A DNA stretch of 64,000 bases from Hyphomicrobiales bacterium. Its GTDB lineage: Bacteria; Pseudomonadota; Alphaproteobacteria; Rhizobiales; Rhizobiaceae. The notes below the pieces were generated by a model. The model ran no database searches and had not been told where the DNA came from. It saw only the letters and a list, made by a program, of their open reading frames with translations. The DNA is taken from positions 62,001 to 126,000 of the forward strand of contig UEIJ01000028.1 in the NCBI GenBank assembly GCA_900470195.1. Direction: 5' to 3'. A program made the translations under genes and the position numbers. Position 1 is the stretch's first letter. Every line of letters starts with the position of its first letter. Below are positions 1 through 10,500 of this stretch, piece by piece.

Positions 1-288
1 AAAATCGGGCTCAATTATCATATCGCCATCGATCAGGCAGATAAAAGGCTGGGTCGAATATTGAAAACCAAGCTGCGGACCGAGGCCGCAGCTGGCCTGC
101 GCAGGAGGCTCGATCTGCACAATCTTGATCGGATATGCCCGTGCGATCTCGATTGTGCGGTCCGTAGATCCACTATCCGCGACGATCACTTCCACTTTTC
201 CGCCGGGCAAAGCCTTCAAGGCGCTTTCTACCGCCCCGGCGATACGCTTTTCCTCGTTCAAGGTTTTGATGATAATCGAGACAGACAT
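1..288 (-). CDS. Family 2 glycosyltransferase, N-terminal part (cut by window edge)
   Basis: Read on the minus strand from ATG at 288, this gives 96 uninterrupted codons to the window edge. The protein opens MSVSIIIKTLNEEKRI, the usual first strand and nucleotide-sugar loop of GT-A fold GT2 enzymes. It continues with VADSGSTDRT at about residues 36-45 and a metal-binding DGD at 87-89. It would transfer a sugar from a nucleotide-sugar to a growing polysaccharide or glycolipid at the cytoplasmic face of the membrane. The divergent CelD-type acetyltransferase next door suggests exopolysaccharide or surface-glycan synthesis. Acceptor and sugar cannot be told from the N-terminus alone. Confidence 0.85.
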   Translation of the reverse strand, partial: MSVSIIIKTLNEEKRIAGAVESALKALPGGKVEVIVADSGSTDRTIEIARAYPIKIVQIEPPAQASCGLGPQLGFQYSTQPFICLIDGDMIIEPDF

Positions 289-459
289 CGTTGCCCTATT
301 TGTGAGAAATACGCGCGAAGCAATTTAGGATCAGGACCAAACAAGCTAGCAATTCATAGTTTTTTTTGGTTTCAAATCCACTAAACACTTCAACTCTAAA
401 ATGAGATTCGACCCGCTGTTAGCCGGAATTTCCCCAACTCAGAATTCTGAAAGCGTTTT

Positions 460-1587
460 ATGCTGACCAATGATTTTGAAATTCGGGTTTTCAGCAGTGC
501 GGAACAGCTATCCATAGACTGGCCGGACGCCGATGACAAAACCGGCAGCGCGTTTTTTGTTTTCCAGTCCAAATCCTTTATACGAGCATGGGAAGCAAGC
601 TATGGACAAAAATCCGGTGTGCAACTGTGCTTGACGGAAGTCCGCCAGTCCGATGGCACGCCGCTTCTTTTTCTGCCGCTCTCTATCACACGTATCTGCG
701 GTTCCCGGGTCCTTTCATTTATTGATGAGGGCGTAAGCGATTATAACGCCCCCATCGTTTTTCCAGCCGCGGCACAGCTTTCGCGCGACGCCGCAATGCG
801 TATCCTTGCAGCTGTGGTTGCAGCAGTTCCCTCTCACGATATCGTTGCGCTTTACAAAATGCCGGAAAATGTCGAAGGCCTTATCAATCCCTTATGGTCG
901 GTAACTGACCGCTTTTCCGATGCGTCCACACACGCGATTTCACTGACACGTCCAATCGACGAGATAGAGAAATCCATACAAGGTATTGGCAATATCAAAA
1001 AGCGTGATCGAGCGTTGCAGCAGATGGAAGGAAGCCGTTTTCTTATAGCTCAAACCGAAGCTGAGCGTCGGACTGTCCTGGATGCCATGCTGCGCCAGAA
1101 ACAACGGCGATTTGAAGAAACCATGGTGCCCGGTTTCGATGCCCATCCTGAAAAACGGCGCTTTTTTGAAGAAGCGACGGAGCATCTGGCCCGGCATGAC
1201 GCCCTACACCTTTCAGCACTCACTGTGGGTGAAACCGTATTGGCCACTATGTGGAGCGTCATCCGAAATGACCTTTATTGCGCAATGATCATAACGTTCG
1301 AGGACGGCACCTGGAGCAGATTTTCACCGGGAAAAGTGCTGATGTTGCGCCTGTTGTCTGCGCTCAAAGCGGATGGCTACACCGTTTTCGATCTCGGCTT
1401 TGGCGATGAGCCGTGGAAGTTCGGCGTGCGCGACCGAACGACATCCCTGCGGGACTATGTTCGCCCGGTCACTGTCCTTGGACGTATGTCACTCATCCTC
1501 GCACATTATCTGGAGAGAATCAGAGCGACTTCCTTCTATAAAAAGCTGCGCCCGCTGAAATGGCGGCTGCTGCGCAAGTTCGGTTAG
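460..1587 (+). CDS. GNAT-fold acetyltransferase of the CelD/BcsL family
   Basis: This 375-residue protein has the layout of the CelD/BcsL (Acetyltransf_6) family. The N-terminal stretch around residues 30-50 is of the 'FFVFQSKSFIRAW' type, and the second half holds a GNAT core with VFDLGFGDEPWKFGVRD near residues 310-326, where family members have D-x-G-x-G-x-E-x-x-K. These cytoplasmic enzymes are found in cellulose and exopolysaccharide loci and are presumed to acylate a sugar or lipid intermediate; few have been assayed. It is divergent from the glycosyltransferase fragment at 1-288 across a 171-bp gap and ends 6 bp before the convergent phoR stop. No signal peptide or membrane segment is seen. 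Confidence 0.75.
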   Translation: MLTNDFEIRVFSSAEQLSIDWPDADDKTGSAFFVFQSKSFIRAWEASYGQKSGVQLCLTEVRQSDGTPLLFLPLSITRICGSRVLSFIDEGVSDYNAPIVFPAAAQLSRDAAMRILAAVVAAVPSHDIVALYKMPENVEGLINPLWSVTDRFSDASTHAISLTRPIDEIEKSIQGIGNIKKRDRALQQMEGSRFLIAQTEAERRTVLDAMLRQKQRRFEETMVPGFDAHPEKRRFFEEATEHLARHDALHLSALTVGETVLATMWSVIRNDLYCAMIITFEDGTWSRFSPGKVLMLRLLSALKADGYTVFDLGFGDEPWKFGVRDRTTSLRDYVRPVTVLGRMSLILAHYLERIRATSFYKKLRPLKWRLLRKFG

Positions 1588-1593
1588 GACGAT

Positions 1594-2886
1594 CTAAGCC
1601 GCACGTTTCGGCAACCGAACCATAAAGGTCGATCCTTCGCCCAGCTGCGAGCGAACGACCAGACGTCCGCGATGGCGGGCAAGGATGTGTTTTACAATGG
1701 CAAGGCCAAGCCCTGTGCCCTTTTGGGCCCGGCTCGTCTCCACATTGATCCGATAGAAGCGCTCGGTCAGGCGCGGCAAATGCTCGGCGGCTATGCCCGG
1801 GCCAAAATCCTGAACCGACGCAACGACCTCCGGGGAACTGCCGCTGTCGTCTTCATCCAGCTTGACGATGACGCGCTTGCCACCCTGTCCGTATTTGCAG
1901 GCATTCTCCACGAGGTTCTGGAACACCTGAATAAGCTCGTCACGCGCCCCGGTGACCATGACAGGGTGATCCGGCAATACTCGCTCGATATGAATGTCGA
2001 GACCGGCTGCCAGCGGCGCCAGCGTGTCGGCGACGTGATTGAGAATGGAAGTTACGTCGACACATTCATTGACCGTCAGATGGGCCCTCATTTCAAGGCG
2101 CGACAGGGACAAAAGATCATCAATCAGGCGCGACATGCGTTCAGCCTGTTTCTGCATGATATCGAGGAAGCGATCGCGTGCCGCCGCGTCGTTTCGTGCT
2201 GGCCCTTGCAGAGTTTCGATAAACCCGCGGAGCGAAGCGAGCGGTGTGCGCAGCTCGTGGCTTGCATTTGCGATGAAATCCGAACGCATGCGATCGATGC
2301 GTCGCGTTTCGCTTTGGTCGCGAAACAACAGCACAAAAAGTTCGGGCCTGCCGTCCTTGCCCGGCAACGCCTTGACCATGGCCTTGAACCAGCGATCTAT
2401 CGGAACGCGCTCGAAATATTCTATGCTTCGTGCTTCGCCATCTGCGATCACCCCTTGAATCAGGGCGTGCATTTCCGGCGCACGAAACCGCAGATAAAGC
2501 GCTGTGCCGGTTTCCAGCGACTGGAACGCTTCGATCGCCGCTGAATTGGTGAACAACACTGTGCCGCCGTGATCGAAGACCACCATCGGGTCGGTCAAGA
2601 GATCGGCCAGACGCTCGCCGGACACTCCCGCCATTTCGTTAGGCGTTATATTCTTTACCGGCACTTCGTCTGGTTCGGTGCTTGCGACTTCGCTTGCGAG
2701 CCACACAGCGCCGAGAACAACGACGGCCAGCAGGCCTGCACGAAACCAGAAGGGGAGATCAAGGGCCAGCACGCAGACGGCAAGCACCATGCTGGCGATC
2801 ACAACACCCTTGACCCGAAGAAGCGGTTCGAAAATAGACTTCTCCGCTTCAGGTTCTGGACCGGTGTGATTGCCTGCCTCGCTCAT
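1594..2886 (-). CDS. phoR: Phosphate-regulon sensor histidine kinase, PhoR-like
   Basis: The 430-residue protein has two close membrane helices (about 26-44 and 49-66) with almost no periplasmic loop, a PAS domain (about 93-190), a HisKA dimerisation domain with SHELRTP (phosphoacceptor His210), and an HATPase domain with the N box NLVENACKYG, G1 DFGPGI and G2 GTGLGLAIVKH. The hairpin anchor plus PAS layout is typical of PhoR, which senses phosphate uptake through PstSCAB/PhoU and phosphorylates PhoB. No phoB or pst genes are in the window, so the name rests on architecture. The divergent polyphosphate kinase gene across a 213-bp gap fits a role in phosphate physiology. The minus-strand start is the ATG at 2886. 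Confidence 0.75.
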   Translation of the reverse strand: MSEAGNHTGPEPEAEKSIFEPLLRVKGVVIASMVLAVCVLALDLPFWFRAGLLAVVVLGAVWLASEVASTEPDEVPVKNITPNEMAGVSGERLADLLTDPMVVFDHGGTVLFTNSAAIEAFQSLETGTALYLRFRAPEMHALIQGVIADGEARSIEYFERVPIDRWFKAMVKALPGKDGRPELFVLLFRDQSETRRIDRMRSDFIANASHELRTPLASLRGFIETLQGPARNDAAARDRFLDIMQKQAERMSRLIDDLLSLSRLEMRAHLTVNECVDVTSILNHVADTLAPLAAGLDIHIERVLPDHPVMVTGARDELIQVFQNLVENACKYGQGGKRVIVKLDEDDSGSSPEVVASVQDFGPGIAAEHLPRLTERFYRINVETSRAQKGTGLGLAIVKHILARHRGRLVVRSQLGEGSTFMVRLPKRAA

Positions 2887-2970
2887 GCTGCTTCCTTCTG
2901 CGGTTATGGCTCAGACTTTAGAGCGGGATGTTGTAAGCTCAATCGTCATCCAGCCCTAAACTTTTGTTTA

Positions 2971-3034
2971 AGCATGATTTCACCCGAAAACCGGTTCCCA
3001 CTTTTCGGAATCATGTTTTATCCGGAAATGCTCG
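2971..3034. repeat. RIME-like palindromic intergenic repeat, copy 1
   Basis: The phoR/ppk2 gap contains an imperfect dyad: CATGATT and CCGAAAA on the left pair with TTTTCGG and ATCATG on the right around a CCGGTTCCCAC centre. The core CCGAAAACCGGTTCCCAC resembles the rhizobial intergenic mosaic element type of repeat as I remember it. Related copies are at 44944-44979, 46057-46110 and 63193-63233. It probably forms a stem-loop in the 5' leader of one of the two divergent genes. Confidence 0.55.
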
Positions 3035-3099
3035 GACGTCCTTTACGTAGCTTCCAAACAGCCCATATCATGCCTTGATATAAACGAAAGGGAATTGCC

Positions 3100-4044
3100 G
3101 TGGGTGACAGTTCGAAGACAGCTAACAAAAAGAAAGACAAAAAAGACGAGGCAAAACCAGGCGACAAGCCAATCAAGCTGAAAATTGGAGGTGAGGCGCG
3201 GTCGTTCGACATAAACGATCCCAAGCTGCCGAAATGGATCGATGACAATGCGTTGCTCTCAGGCGGATATCCCTATCCGTCCAAGATGAAGTCGGAAGAA
3301 TATGAAGAAACGCTCGAGCGGCTTCAAATCGAGCTCGTCAAACTTCAATATTGGCTCCAGGATACTGGCGGACGTGTCATCAGCGTCTTTGAAGGCCGGG
3401 ACGCTGCCGGCAAGGGTGGGACAATCTTTACGATCCGCGAGTTCATGAACCCCAGAACCGCCCGCAATGTCGCCTTGCCGAAGCCAACCGAAACCGAACA
3501 GGGACAATGGTACTTCCAGCGTTACGTCGCGCATTTTCCAACGGCTGGAGAGTTCGTCACGTTTGACCGCTCCTGGTACAACCGGGCGGGCGTGGAACGC
3601 GTCATGGGCTTTTGCACGCCGGCGCAGCTTGAGACATTCCTGACCGAAACACCCGATTTCGAGCGCATGATCGTGACCGACGGCATTCACCTTTTCAAGT
3701 TCTGGCTGGATATCGGCCAGGAAATGCAGCTCAAGCGCTTTCATGAGCGGCGCCACAGCCCGCTCAAGAACTGGAAGTTCTCGCCGATGGATGTGGCCGG
3801 TATTTCGCGCTGGAATGATTATTCCGATGCATTGCACACCATGCTCGAAAGGACGGATACGGGCTACGCTCCCTGGACAATTATCCGGTCAAACGACAAG
3901 AGGCGCGCCAGACTGGCTGCAATCCGGCGCATCCTTTTGACCCTGCCTTATGAGGGAAGGGACATTCAGGCAATCGGCGCCGAGGATCAGTCAATCATCG
4001 GACGCGGCTCCACATTCATTACCTCGTCGCCGGCGGAGAGGTAA
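3100..4044 (+). CDS. ppk2: Polyphosphate kinase 2
   Basis: A 314-residue single-domain PPK2. After a lysine-rich leader it has Walker A in GRDAAGKGG (residues 99-107), a Walker B-like segment [15 protein letters not shown] (about 155-170) and the lid with [15 protein letters not shown] (about 229-243). PPK2 enzymes transfer phosphate between polyphosphate and nucleoside diphosphates in the cytoplasm, usually favouring NTP synthesis from polyP. The start is GTG at 3100, preceded by GAAAGGGA at a suitable distance; no better ATG precedes the conserved region. It faces phoR divergently, consistent with phosphate storage. Its last 58 bp overlap the convergent glycosyltransferase gene in antisense. 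Confidence 0.93.
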   Translation: MGDSSKTANKKKDKKDEAKPGDKPIKLKIGGEARSFDINDPKLPKWIDDNALLSGGYPYPSKMKSEEYEETLERLQIELVKLQYWLQDTGGRVISVFEGRDAAGKGGTIFTIREFMNPRTARNVALPKPTETEQGQWYFQRYVAHFPTAGEFVTFDRSWYNRAGVERVMGFCTPAQLETFLTETPDFERMIVTDGIHLFKFWLDIGQEMQLKRFHERRHSPLKNWKFSPMDVAGISRWNDYSDALHTMLERTDTGYAPWTIIRSNDKRRARLAAIRRILLTLPYEGRDIQAIGAEDQSIIGRGSTFITSSPAER

Positions 4045-5867
4045 AACAGGCTCGGCTGGTGCGGTGTCTTTTCCCACAGATGCGGCACATGCACCAGCTG
4101 CCATAGCGCACGCCATGCCGCGATTGAAATCAGCACCCAATATACCGGGATTGAGAACAGGTACGCATATCCTCCCAATTCGGTTGGCTCCATGGTTCTC
4201 GCCCCGAGAAGGTAGAAACTCAGATAGGCCAACAGAATGTTCGTCAGATCGATCCCCAATAGCCAGATACTGTGTGTCGTCAGCGGCCCGAACAGCATGC
4301 TTATCAGGAGGAAAGCGAACATGGCGAGCATCAGAGGATGCAGAAGCGCCGAACCAATTATCCCCAGGGTATAAATCTGATTGACGGAAAACCTGAACCA
4401 ACCAAGCTCGCGCCAGGTATTGTGCGGCTGGCGTCCGTGGACGAGCCATGTCTGCATCCAGCCCTTGAGCCAGCGTGTCCGCTGCTTGCGCCAGACATCA
4501 TAGTTTACGGGCGCATCTTCAATCGTACCACGCGTGATGACACCGATACGATAACCAAAACGAGCAAGCCTCACACCGAGATCGGCATCTTCCGTGACGT
4601 TGTAGGCATCCCAGCCCCCAACCTCTTCCAGACAAGACCGCCGGAAATGGTTGGAAGTCCCGCCGAGCGGAATAACGTGTCCCCGAGAAGCAAGCCAAGG
4701 CAGCAGCCCGCGGAAAAGCGCGGCATACTCGAACGCAAACATTCGCGTCAGCAAATTATCGCGAAAATTCCCGATAATCAGCGGGGCTTGCACACAGGCC
4801 AGCTTGTCGCCCTCGACTTGAAAAGTCTGCCATGCTTCAAGCAATTGATCAGGATGCGGACGGTCCTCGGCATCGAAGACTGCGACAATCTCGCCCCGGG
4901 CAAACTGCAATGCATAATTCAATGCCTTCGGTTTCGTCTTCGGCCCGCCAGACGGAACGAGAACCAGTTCAAAATTCGATGGCAGCCGCACACGACGTAT
5001 AGCCGCTATCGTGTCGAAGTCGTCCTTCTCGCAGACAAGCTTGATGTCGAGCTTGCTGGCAGGCCAGTTCAGCCGTTTCAAGCTCGTCACAAGCTGGCCT
5101 ATCACTTCCTGCTCCCGATAGAGCGGCACCAGGACGGAATAGATCGGTAAATCGCGCGGCCTGCTTTTCCTGATTTCCAGAAATTTCAGCCGCTGTCCGG
5201 CGACCGCTGCGAACAGACGGATCATGACGCATCCGAAAAAGAATATCGACAGCGCCACGTGGAGAACAAGGAGAGTGGTCGCAGGCCAATTGAAGATGCA
5301 GGCGAAAAACGCATAAACCGCCATCGCGATTATAAATGCCTGCGGCGTATCCAGAACGCGCGAGGCGGAAAGCGATTGTGGTGTCATTTCATAGGCTCTG
5401 GCGATCAGATCCTTCTGATGTCGTTGCCGCATGACCTGCTTCAAAAGCGTGGGCGTGCAAATCCGTATTCGGTTCTTCAATTGCGGTGTTGCAAGAATAT
5501 AATCCCGAAGCGTTTTGATGCGATTTTCCGATGGAGCTATATAGAGATAACTGCCTCCGTCTGCGCCGAGCACCATAACCTGCCCGACATCGATAAAAGC
5601 CGATGGCTTCTCTTCGCCCGATACGAAAATACGGGACGGTAGAGCTTCGTTTGTGAACTCGACCCCCAAAAGGTCGGCGATAGCTGCATAAATGACCGTT
5701 TCTGCAACGTCACCTCGCTGAACCAGTTCCACACAAAATGCTGTCCCATGGCGAGCAGCCGCACTATATGCCCCCAGCAACGCCTCTCTCGATACGCCAC
5801 ATTGTTCCAGTCTGGCAGATATGGCGCTGCATATCTCCAGATCGAACGCAGTCGATACACTACTCAT
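3987..5867 (-). CDS. Membrane glycosyltransferase family 2 with GspE-N/MshEN-like N-terminal domain (XagB type)
   Basis: This 626-residue protein combines a soluble N-terminal region (about 1-165) resembling the GspE N-terminal/MshEN fold, a pair of membrane helices (about 178-225), and a processive-type GT2 domain. The catalytic landmarks are [16 protein letters not shown] and the acceptor-site QRTRWLKGW, which fits QxxRW. At least four further helices lie near the C-terminus. This is the layout of XagB/BcsA-related synthases, which polymerise and export a polysaccharide across the inner membrane. Some MshEN domains bind cyclic di-GMP, so second-messenger control is possible but unproven. 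Its 3' end overlaps ppk2 in antisense, and its upstream gap contains a 14-bp inverted repeat. Confidence 0.85.
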   Translation of the reverse strand: MSSVSTAFDLEICSAISARLEQCGVSREALLGAYSAAARHGTAFCVELVQRGDVAETVIYAAIADLLGVEFTNEALPSRIFVSGEEKPSAFIDVGQVMVLGADGGSYLYIAPSENRIKTLRDYILATPQLKNRIRICTPTLLKQVMRQRHQKDLIARAYEMTPQSLSASRVLDTPQAFIIAMAVYAFFACIFNWPATTLLVLHVALSIFFFGCVMIRLFAAVAGQRLKFLEIRKSRPRDLPIYSVLVPLYREQEVIGQLVTSLKRLNWPASKLDIKLVCEKDDFDTIAAIRRVRLPSNFELVLVPSGGPKTKPKALNYALQFARGEIVAVFDAEDRPHPDQLLEAWQTFQVEGDKLACVQAPLIIGNFRDNLLTRMFAFEYAALFRGLLPWLASRGHVIPLGGTSNHFRRSCLEEVGGWDAYNVTEDADLGVRLARFGYRIGVITRGTIEDAPVNYDVWRKQRTRWLKGWMQTWLVHGRQPHNTWRELGWFRFSVNQIYTLGIIGSALLHPLMLAMFAFLLISMLFGPLTTHSIWLLGIDLTNILLAYLSFYLLGARTMEPTELGGYAYLFSIPVYWVLISIAAWRALWQLVHVPHLWEKTPHQPSLFYLSAGDEVMNVEPRPMID

Positions 5868-5909
5868 AGCACCCCCGCACTACTGAATATTTGTGATTTA
5901 TATTTTAGA

Positions 5910-5953
5910 AATTAACTAATATACTAATTTTACCGGATCCTATATTAGTTAAT
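5910..5953. promoter_or_regulatory. 14-bp perfect inverted repeat in AT-rich divergent promoter region
   Basis: AATTAACTAATATA (5910-5923) and its exact complement TATATTAGTTAATT (5941-5954) flank a 17-bp spacer between the divergent glycosyltransferase (start 5867) and binding-protein (start 6096) genes. There is no following T-run, so it is more likely an operator or paired half-sites than a terminator. The 228-bp gap is much more AT-rich than its neighbours. The cognate regulator is not identifiable here. Confidence 0.55.
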
Positions 5954-6095
5954 TATTCCGATAAAACTGCAATCGGAAGGTAATATACTCCAAAAGAATT
6001 GCAACCTTTATTTTCATCGAACCTTCGGTGAATATTGAAGGCCGCTCCATCGTGCGGTTAACGTGAAATTATAAAAAGGAGAGCAAAGACGGGTC

Positions 6096-6944
6096 ATGAA
6101 ACTCCACCTTCCAAGACTGCTGATCGCGCTCGCATCCGCGTGTGGTATTCATAGCGCGCAGGCTTCAGACGCACAGCCGGAGGCTCCTTCCTTCATCAAC
6201 CAGAAGGAGCGCCTGCCATTGCCCTCCCTGCAAGCGCTCACGCGATTCAGGTTCATCACAACCGTCGACTTTCCCCCGTTCAACATGCTCGGCGATCAGG
6301 GACAGCTTTCCGGCTACAATGTCGATCTTGCCAAGGCCCTTTGCCGGCAATTGGGTGTTGACGACATATGTCAAGTCGAAGCGGTGCCTTGGAACGAGTT
6401 GGAAGAGCGCCTGCTCAGCGGGCAGGCCGAAGCCATCCTTGCCGGATGGAAGCCGACCGAAGCAAACCGCGAAAAATTTGCCTATTCGCGGTCCTACATG
6501 CGGCTGCCCGCGCGTTTTGCGACGACCAATGCCGACGCCTTTAACGACGACCCCGTGACAGCCACGAAGGGCAAGAGCGTCGGCGTCGTTGCAGGCACGG
6601 CCCATGAACAATTGTTGAAAAGCTATTTTCCCCAGGCGCTCGCAAAAACTTACCCTGATGAATCGAGCATGCTCGCCGATCTCAGGAGCGGCAAGATAGG
6701 CATCGTCTTTCACGACGGCATGTCGCTTTCCGTGTGGCTTAACAGTCCCGAGGGCCATGCATGCTGCACCTTCGCAGCCGGTCCCTATCTTGCGCCGCAA
6801 TATCTGGGCTCCGGTCTCAGCATTGCCGTTGCGCAGAAAAATACTCCTCTTGTCAGCGCCTTCGATAATGCCCTGCAAGCATTGCAGCAGAAGGGCACGC
6901 TGACGGAGCTTTACCTGCGCTATTTCCCGAACAGCTTTTACTGA
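6096..6944 (+). CDS. Periplasmic solute-binding protein, family 3 (amino-acid type)
   Basis: A 282-residue protein with a signal peptide ending near HSAQAS (about residues 18-24), then a family-3 binding fold. FITTVDFPPFNMLGDQGQLSGYNVDLAKALC is the characteristic first lobe (about 53-83). W-x-E and LLSGQAEAILAGWKPTEANREKFAYSRSY follow (about 103-133), as in SBP_bac_3 proteins that capture polar amino acids or opines. The start has a good ribosome site, AAAGGAGAG, 14 bp upstream. No permease or ATPase gene is adjacent, so it may serve a transporter encoded elsewhere or act as a sensory binding protein. Two internal cysteines (HACC) are unusual. Confidence 0.82.
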   Translation: MKLHLPRLLIALASACGIHSAQASDAQPEAPSFINQKERLPLPSLQALTRFRFITTVDFPPFNMLGDQGQLSGYNVDLAKALCRQLGVDDICQVEAVPWNELEERLLSGQAEAILAGWKPTEANREKFAYSRSYMRLPARFATTNADAFNDDPVTATKGKSVGVVAGTAHEQLLKSYFPQALAKTYPDESSMLADLRSGKIGIVFHDGMSLSVWLNSPEGHACCTFAAGPYLAPQYLGSGLSIAVAQKNTPLVSAFDNALQALQQKGTLTELYLRYFPNSFY

Positions 6945-7267
6945 ACCGAAGGTCGGATCGGCGGATCGCCGGAATTCGGCCATCCATTGCGTGCCATTTT
7001 GACGCAGGAAGAAGCTGCCACGTACCGAGTTTTCAGATATTTTTGAAAGTTCCGATATATCGATACTTACAGTACAAAAGTAAAATTGTTTTCTATCAAA
7101 TAAATAACACGGGAAACGCGCTTTTATATCGGCGACACAACAGACAAATCAGGATGGGTTGCGCAGCTTTTAGCACAAGCGAACCGACAAATACATCCAT
7201 TTATTTTGACTTGAACAAATCCGCCTCCGATCAATAATCAAATTGAGGGAGAAGGAGGATATATACA
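6945..7267. other. AT-rich intergenic stretch with no supported gene
   Basis: This 323-bp stretch is distinctly AT-rich. It has one possible 64-codon frame (7043-7237) with no ribosome site, no recognisable domain and poor composition. It most likely carries the promoter and leader of the small membrane protein at 7268. Confidence 0.5.
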
Positions 7268-7432
7268 ATGTTCGATGGTGTACCTGCTCAATGGCACAAG
7301 ACTCCGGAACAAACAAAACGCTCGCCGAATGAAGCCGCCTACGTGTTTCTGGGCATCATGCTTGCAGCACTCAGCGTACCGGCGACTTTCCTAGGCTGGG
7401 CAATCGTTCAAAGTATCGCATCGCTTTTCTAG
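7268..7432 (+). CDS. Small single-span membrane protein (54 aa), unknown function
   Basis: The 54-codon frame starts MFDGVPAQWHKTPEQTKR and has one hydrophobic helix (about residues 26-52: YVFLGIMLAALSVPATFLGW and following). It is preceded by a strong ribosome site, GAGAAGGAGG at 7246-7255, about a dozen bases before the ATG. A polar N-terminus followed by a single helix suggests a small inner-membrane protein. It lies downstream of an AT-rich leader and ahead of the terminator shared with bepE. I do not recognise the family. The strong Shine-Dalgarno and clean stop are the main support. Confidence 0.62.
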   Translation: MFDGVPAQWHKTPEQTKRSPNEAAYVFLGIMLAALSVPATFLGWAIVQSIASLF

Positions 7433-7506
7433 AGCCGGGCAGTCTTCGTCCGAAGACTGGTCAACAACCATTTTCCGCCCTGGCAAGCAGTGCGGGTACA
7501 GGATGC

Positions 7507-7535
7507 AAAAAGCCCCGCCTTTCGGCGGGGCTTTT
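7507..7535. terminator. Bidirectional intrinsic terminator
   Basis: A GC-rich stem, AAAAGCCCCGCC, pairs with GGCGGGGCTTTT around a short TTTC loop, with A and T runs on the two sides. It can end both the small plus-strand gene at 7268 and the minus-strand bepDE operon. Confidence 0.9.
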
Positions 7536-7554
7536 GTTTGCGGTTTGAACCGGG

Positions 7555-10500
7555 CTAGATTTGATTATCAGCCTGCCCGTTGGGGCTGCTCGTTTCATTC
7601 ACGTCTTCATCCTCCGGCCTCTTCGGAGGCTTACGTGCAATGAGGCTGTAGAACATCGGAATGAAGAACGTGGCGATGAACGTTGCTGCCAACATGCCGC
7701 CGATAACGCCCGTACCGATGGAGTGACGGCTTGCCGAACCGGCACCCGTGCTGATCGCGAGCGGCACCACGCCCAGGATGAAGGCCAGCGAGGTCATCAC
7801 GATCGGACGGAAGCGCAGACGAGCCGCTGACGCTGCCGCCTCGATGGCGGATTTGCCGGTCTCTCGTTCAAGCACCGCGAACTCCACGATCAGAATCGCG
7901 TTCTTCGCCGCCAGACCTATGAGCGTCACCAGACCAATCTGGAAGTAGACGTCATTGGTCAGCCCGCGCAGATCGGTCGCCAGCAACGCACCGAAGATTG
8001 CGAAAGGCACGGCGGTGATGACGGCGAGCGGCAGGCTCCAGCGTTCATACTGCGCTGCAAGGATCAGGAACACCATGACAAGGCCGAAGATCATGGCCTG
8101 CGTGCCCGTGCCGCTGGTCGTCACTTCCTGATAGGCCGAGCCGGTCCATGCAATCTGATAGCCTTGCGGAAGAACTTCCGCTGCGACTTCCTGCATTGCC
8201 TTGATGGCATCACCGGAGGTGAAACCCGGCGCCGGATTACCGGTGATCTTGGCCGCGTTGAAGGCATTGAAGCGTTCGAGCTGATCAGGACCGACAATAC
8301 GCTTGACGGTCACGAGAGCATCGAGCGGGATCATGCTGCCGGAATTGGCCCGTACGAAGACATGCTTGAGATCGCTTGGATCACGACGGAACTCAGCTTC
8401 CGACTGCAGGTTCACCTGATAGTTCCGGCCAAACAGCGTAAAGTCGTTGACGTAAAGGCTGCCGAACGTTGCCTGCATTGCAGTGAATACAGAATTGATC
8501 GGCACACCCATCGCCTTCGCCTTTTCGCGATCAAGCTGGATGTCATACTGCGGAACGTTCGGATCGAACGTCGTGCGCACGCCCTGCACCTCGGGCCGCT
8601 TGGCCGCTGCCTCGGTGATGAGCTTCGTCGCACGCGTCAGCGAATCCACACCGCCGCCCGTACGATCCTGAACATAGAGTTCAAAGCCGCCCGTCGTGCT
8701 AAGCCCCATGATCGGAGGCGGGTTGAACGCAAGAACAAGACCGTCCTTGATCCCCGCATTCATTCCCATGATGGCACCGGGAAGATTGCGCGCATCGGTT
8801 TCAGGCGTCGTGCGTTCCTTCCAGTCCTTGAGCATGATGAACATCGTGCCTGCACTGGTCTTCAGACCGCCCGACAGAAGGTCGAAACCGGATACCGCAA
8901 AGACGCTCTCCACGGCAGGGTTTTTCCGGATATTCGCACTCGCCTGATCCAGAACCGCCGTTGTACGCTCCAGAGAGGCGGCAGGAGGGAGAATCGCAAC
9001 GCTGAACAGAAAGCCCTGATCCTCATCAGGCAGCAGCGATCCCGGCACTCTTTCGAAAAGATAGTAGGTAGCGCCAAGAAGGCCCGCAAAAATGACCAGG
9101 CCGATTGCAGCGCGCTTCAGGAAGAAGCGAACGCCGCGGGAATAGCCGTCCGTCACCCGCTCGAAGAAGCGGTTGAAGATGCGGAACGGCAGCATCGGCT
9201 CATGATGACCCGGCTTCAGGATAAGCGCGCAGAGCGCCGGCGTCAGTGTCAGAGCCACGAGGCCCGACAGCGTCACCGAAATCGCGATGGTCACGGCGAA
9301 TTGCTTGTACATTTCGCCAACCAGACCGCCCATGAAGGCAACTGGAATGAACACCGCGCAGAGCACGAGAACGATCGCGATCACCGGCCCCGTCACTTCA
9401 CCCATGGCCTTGATAGCGGCCTTGCGCGGCGACAGTTTTTCCGTCGTCATGATACGTTCGACGTTTTCCAGCACCACGATGGCGTCGTCGACCACGATAC
9501 CGATTGCCAGCACCAGACCGAAGAGCGTCAGGAGGTTGATGGAGAAGCCGAGCACATACATGCCCGCGAAGGTACCGATAATCGAGATCGGCACCGCGAT
9601 GATGGGGATAAGCGTCGCCCGCCAGTTCTGCAGGAAGATGAACACCACCAGCACGACGAGAATGATCGCCTCGATGAAGGTGTGAATCACTTCTTCGATG
9701 GAAACCTTGATGAACTTCGTCGTATCGAACGGGATCGAATAATCGATACCCGCCGGGAAGCTTGCCTTCAGCTCATTCATACGGTTCTGAATGAGTTCCA
9801 TCGTGTTGAGCGCGTTGGCGCCCGGCTGCAGATAGATCGCAATCGGAACAGCCGACGTGCCGTTCAGATTACTGTCGACAAGATAGCTTTCCGTGCCGAG
9901 TTCGACACGTGCAACGTCCTTGAGACGGAGCGTTGCCGCATTGGAGCTCGAACGGAGGATAATGTTCTCGAATGCCGCGGCATCCGGCAAACGTCCCTGC
10001 GTGGTCGCCGTATAGGTGAACGGCCCGGCTTGCGGGTCCGGCTGGTCGCCGAAGCGGCCTGCGGCGAACTGCGCGTTCTGCTCCTGGATAGCCGTCGAGA
10101 CGTCGCTCGGCGTCAGATTATACTGCGCCAGCTTGTCGGGGCGCAGCCAGATGCGCATCGAATAATCGATGTTACCGAGCAGTTGCACGTCGCCGACGCC
10201 CTGAAGACGTTTGAGATCGTCGACCACATTGAGGAGCGCATAGTTACCGACATAAGTGCGATCGTAGCGATCGCTGTCGGAGAACATGGCAACCATGCCC
10301 AGAATTGTGGTGGACCGCTTGTCCACCGTGACGCCAAGGCGCTGGACTTCCTGCGGAAGAGACGAAGTTGCACGCTGCACGCGGTTGTTGACGTTGATTG
10401 TGGCCTGATCCGGATCGGTGCCCAGAGCAAAGGTCACGGTCAACTGCATCGTGCCGCTGCCGAGGCTCGAGGACTGCATATAAAGCATGTTCTCGACGCC

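Noticed and set aside
7043-7237. 64-codon open frame in the AT-rich gap after the binding-protein gene
   Set aside because: No ribosome site, no recognisable features and unlikely composition; chance frame in AT-rich DNA.
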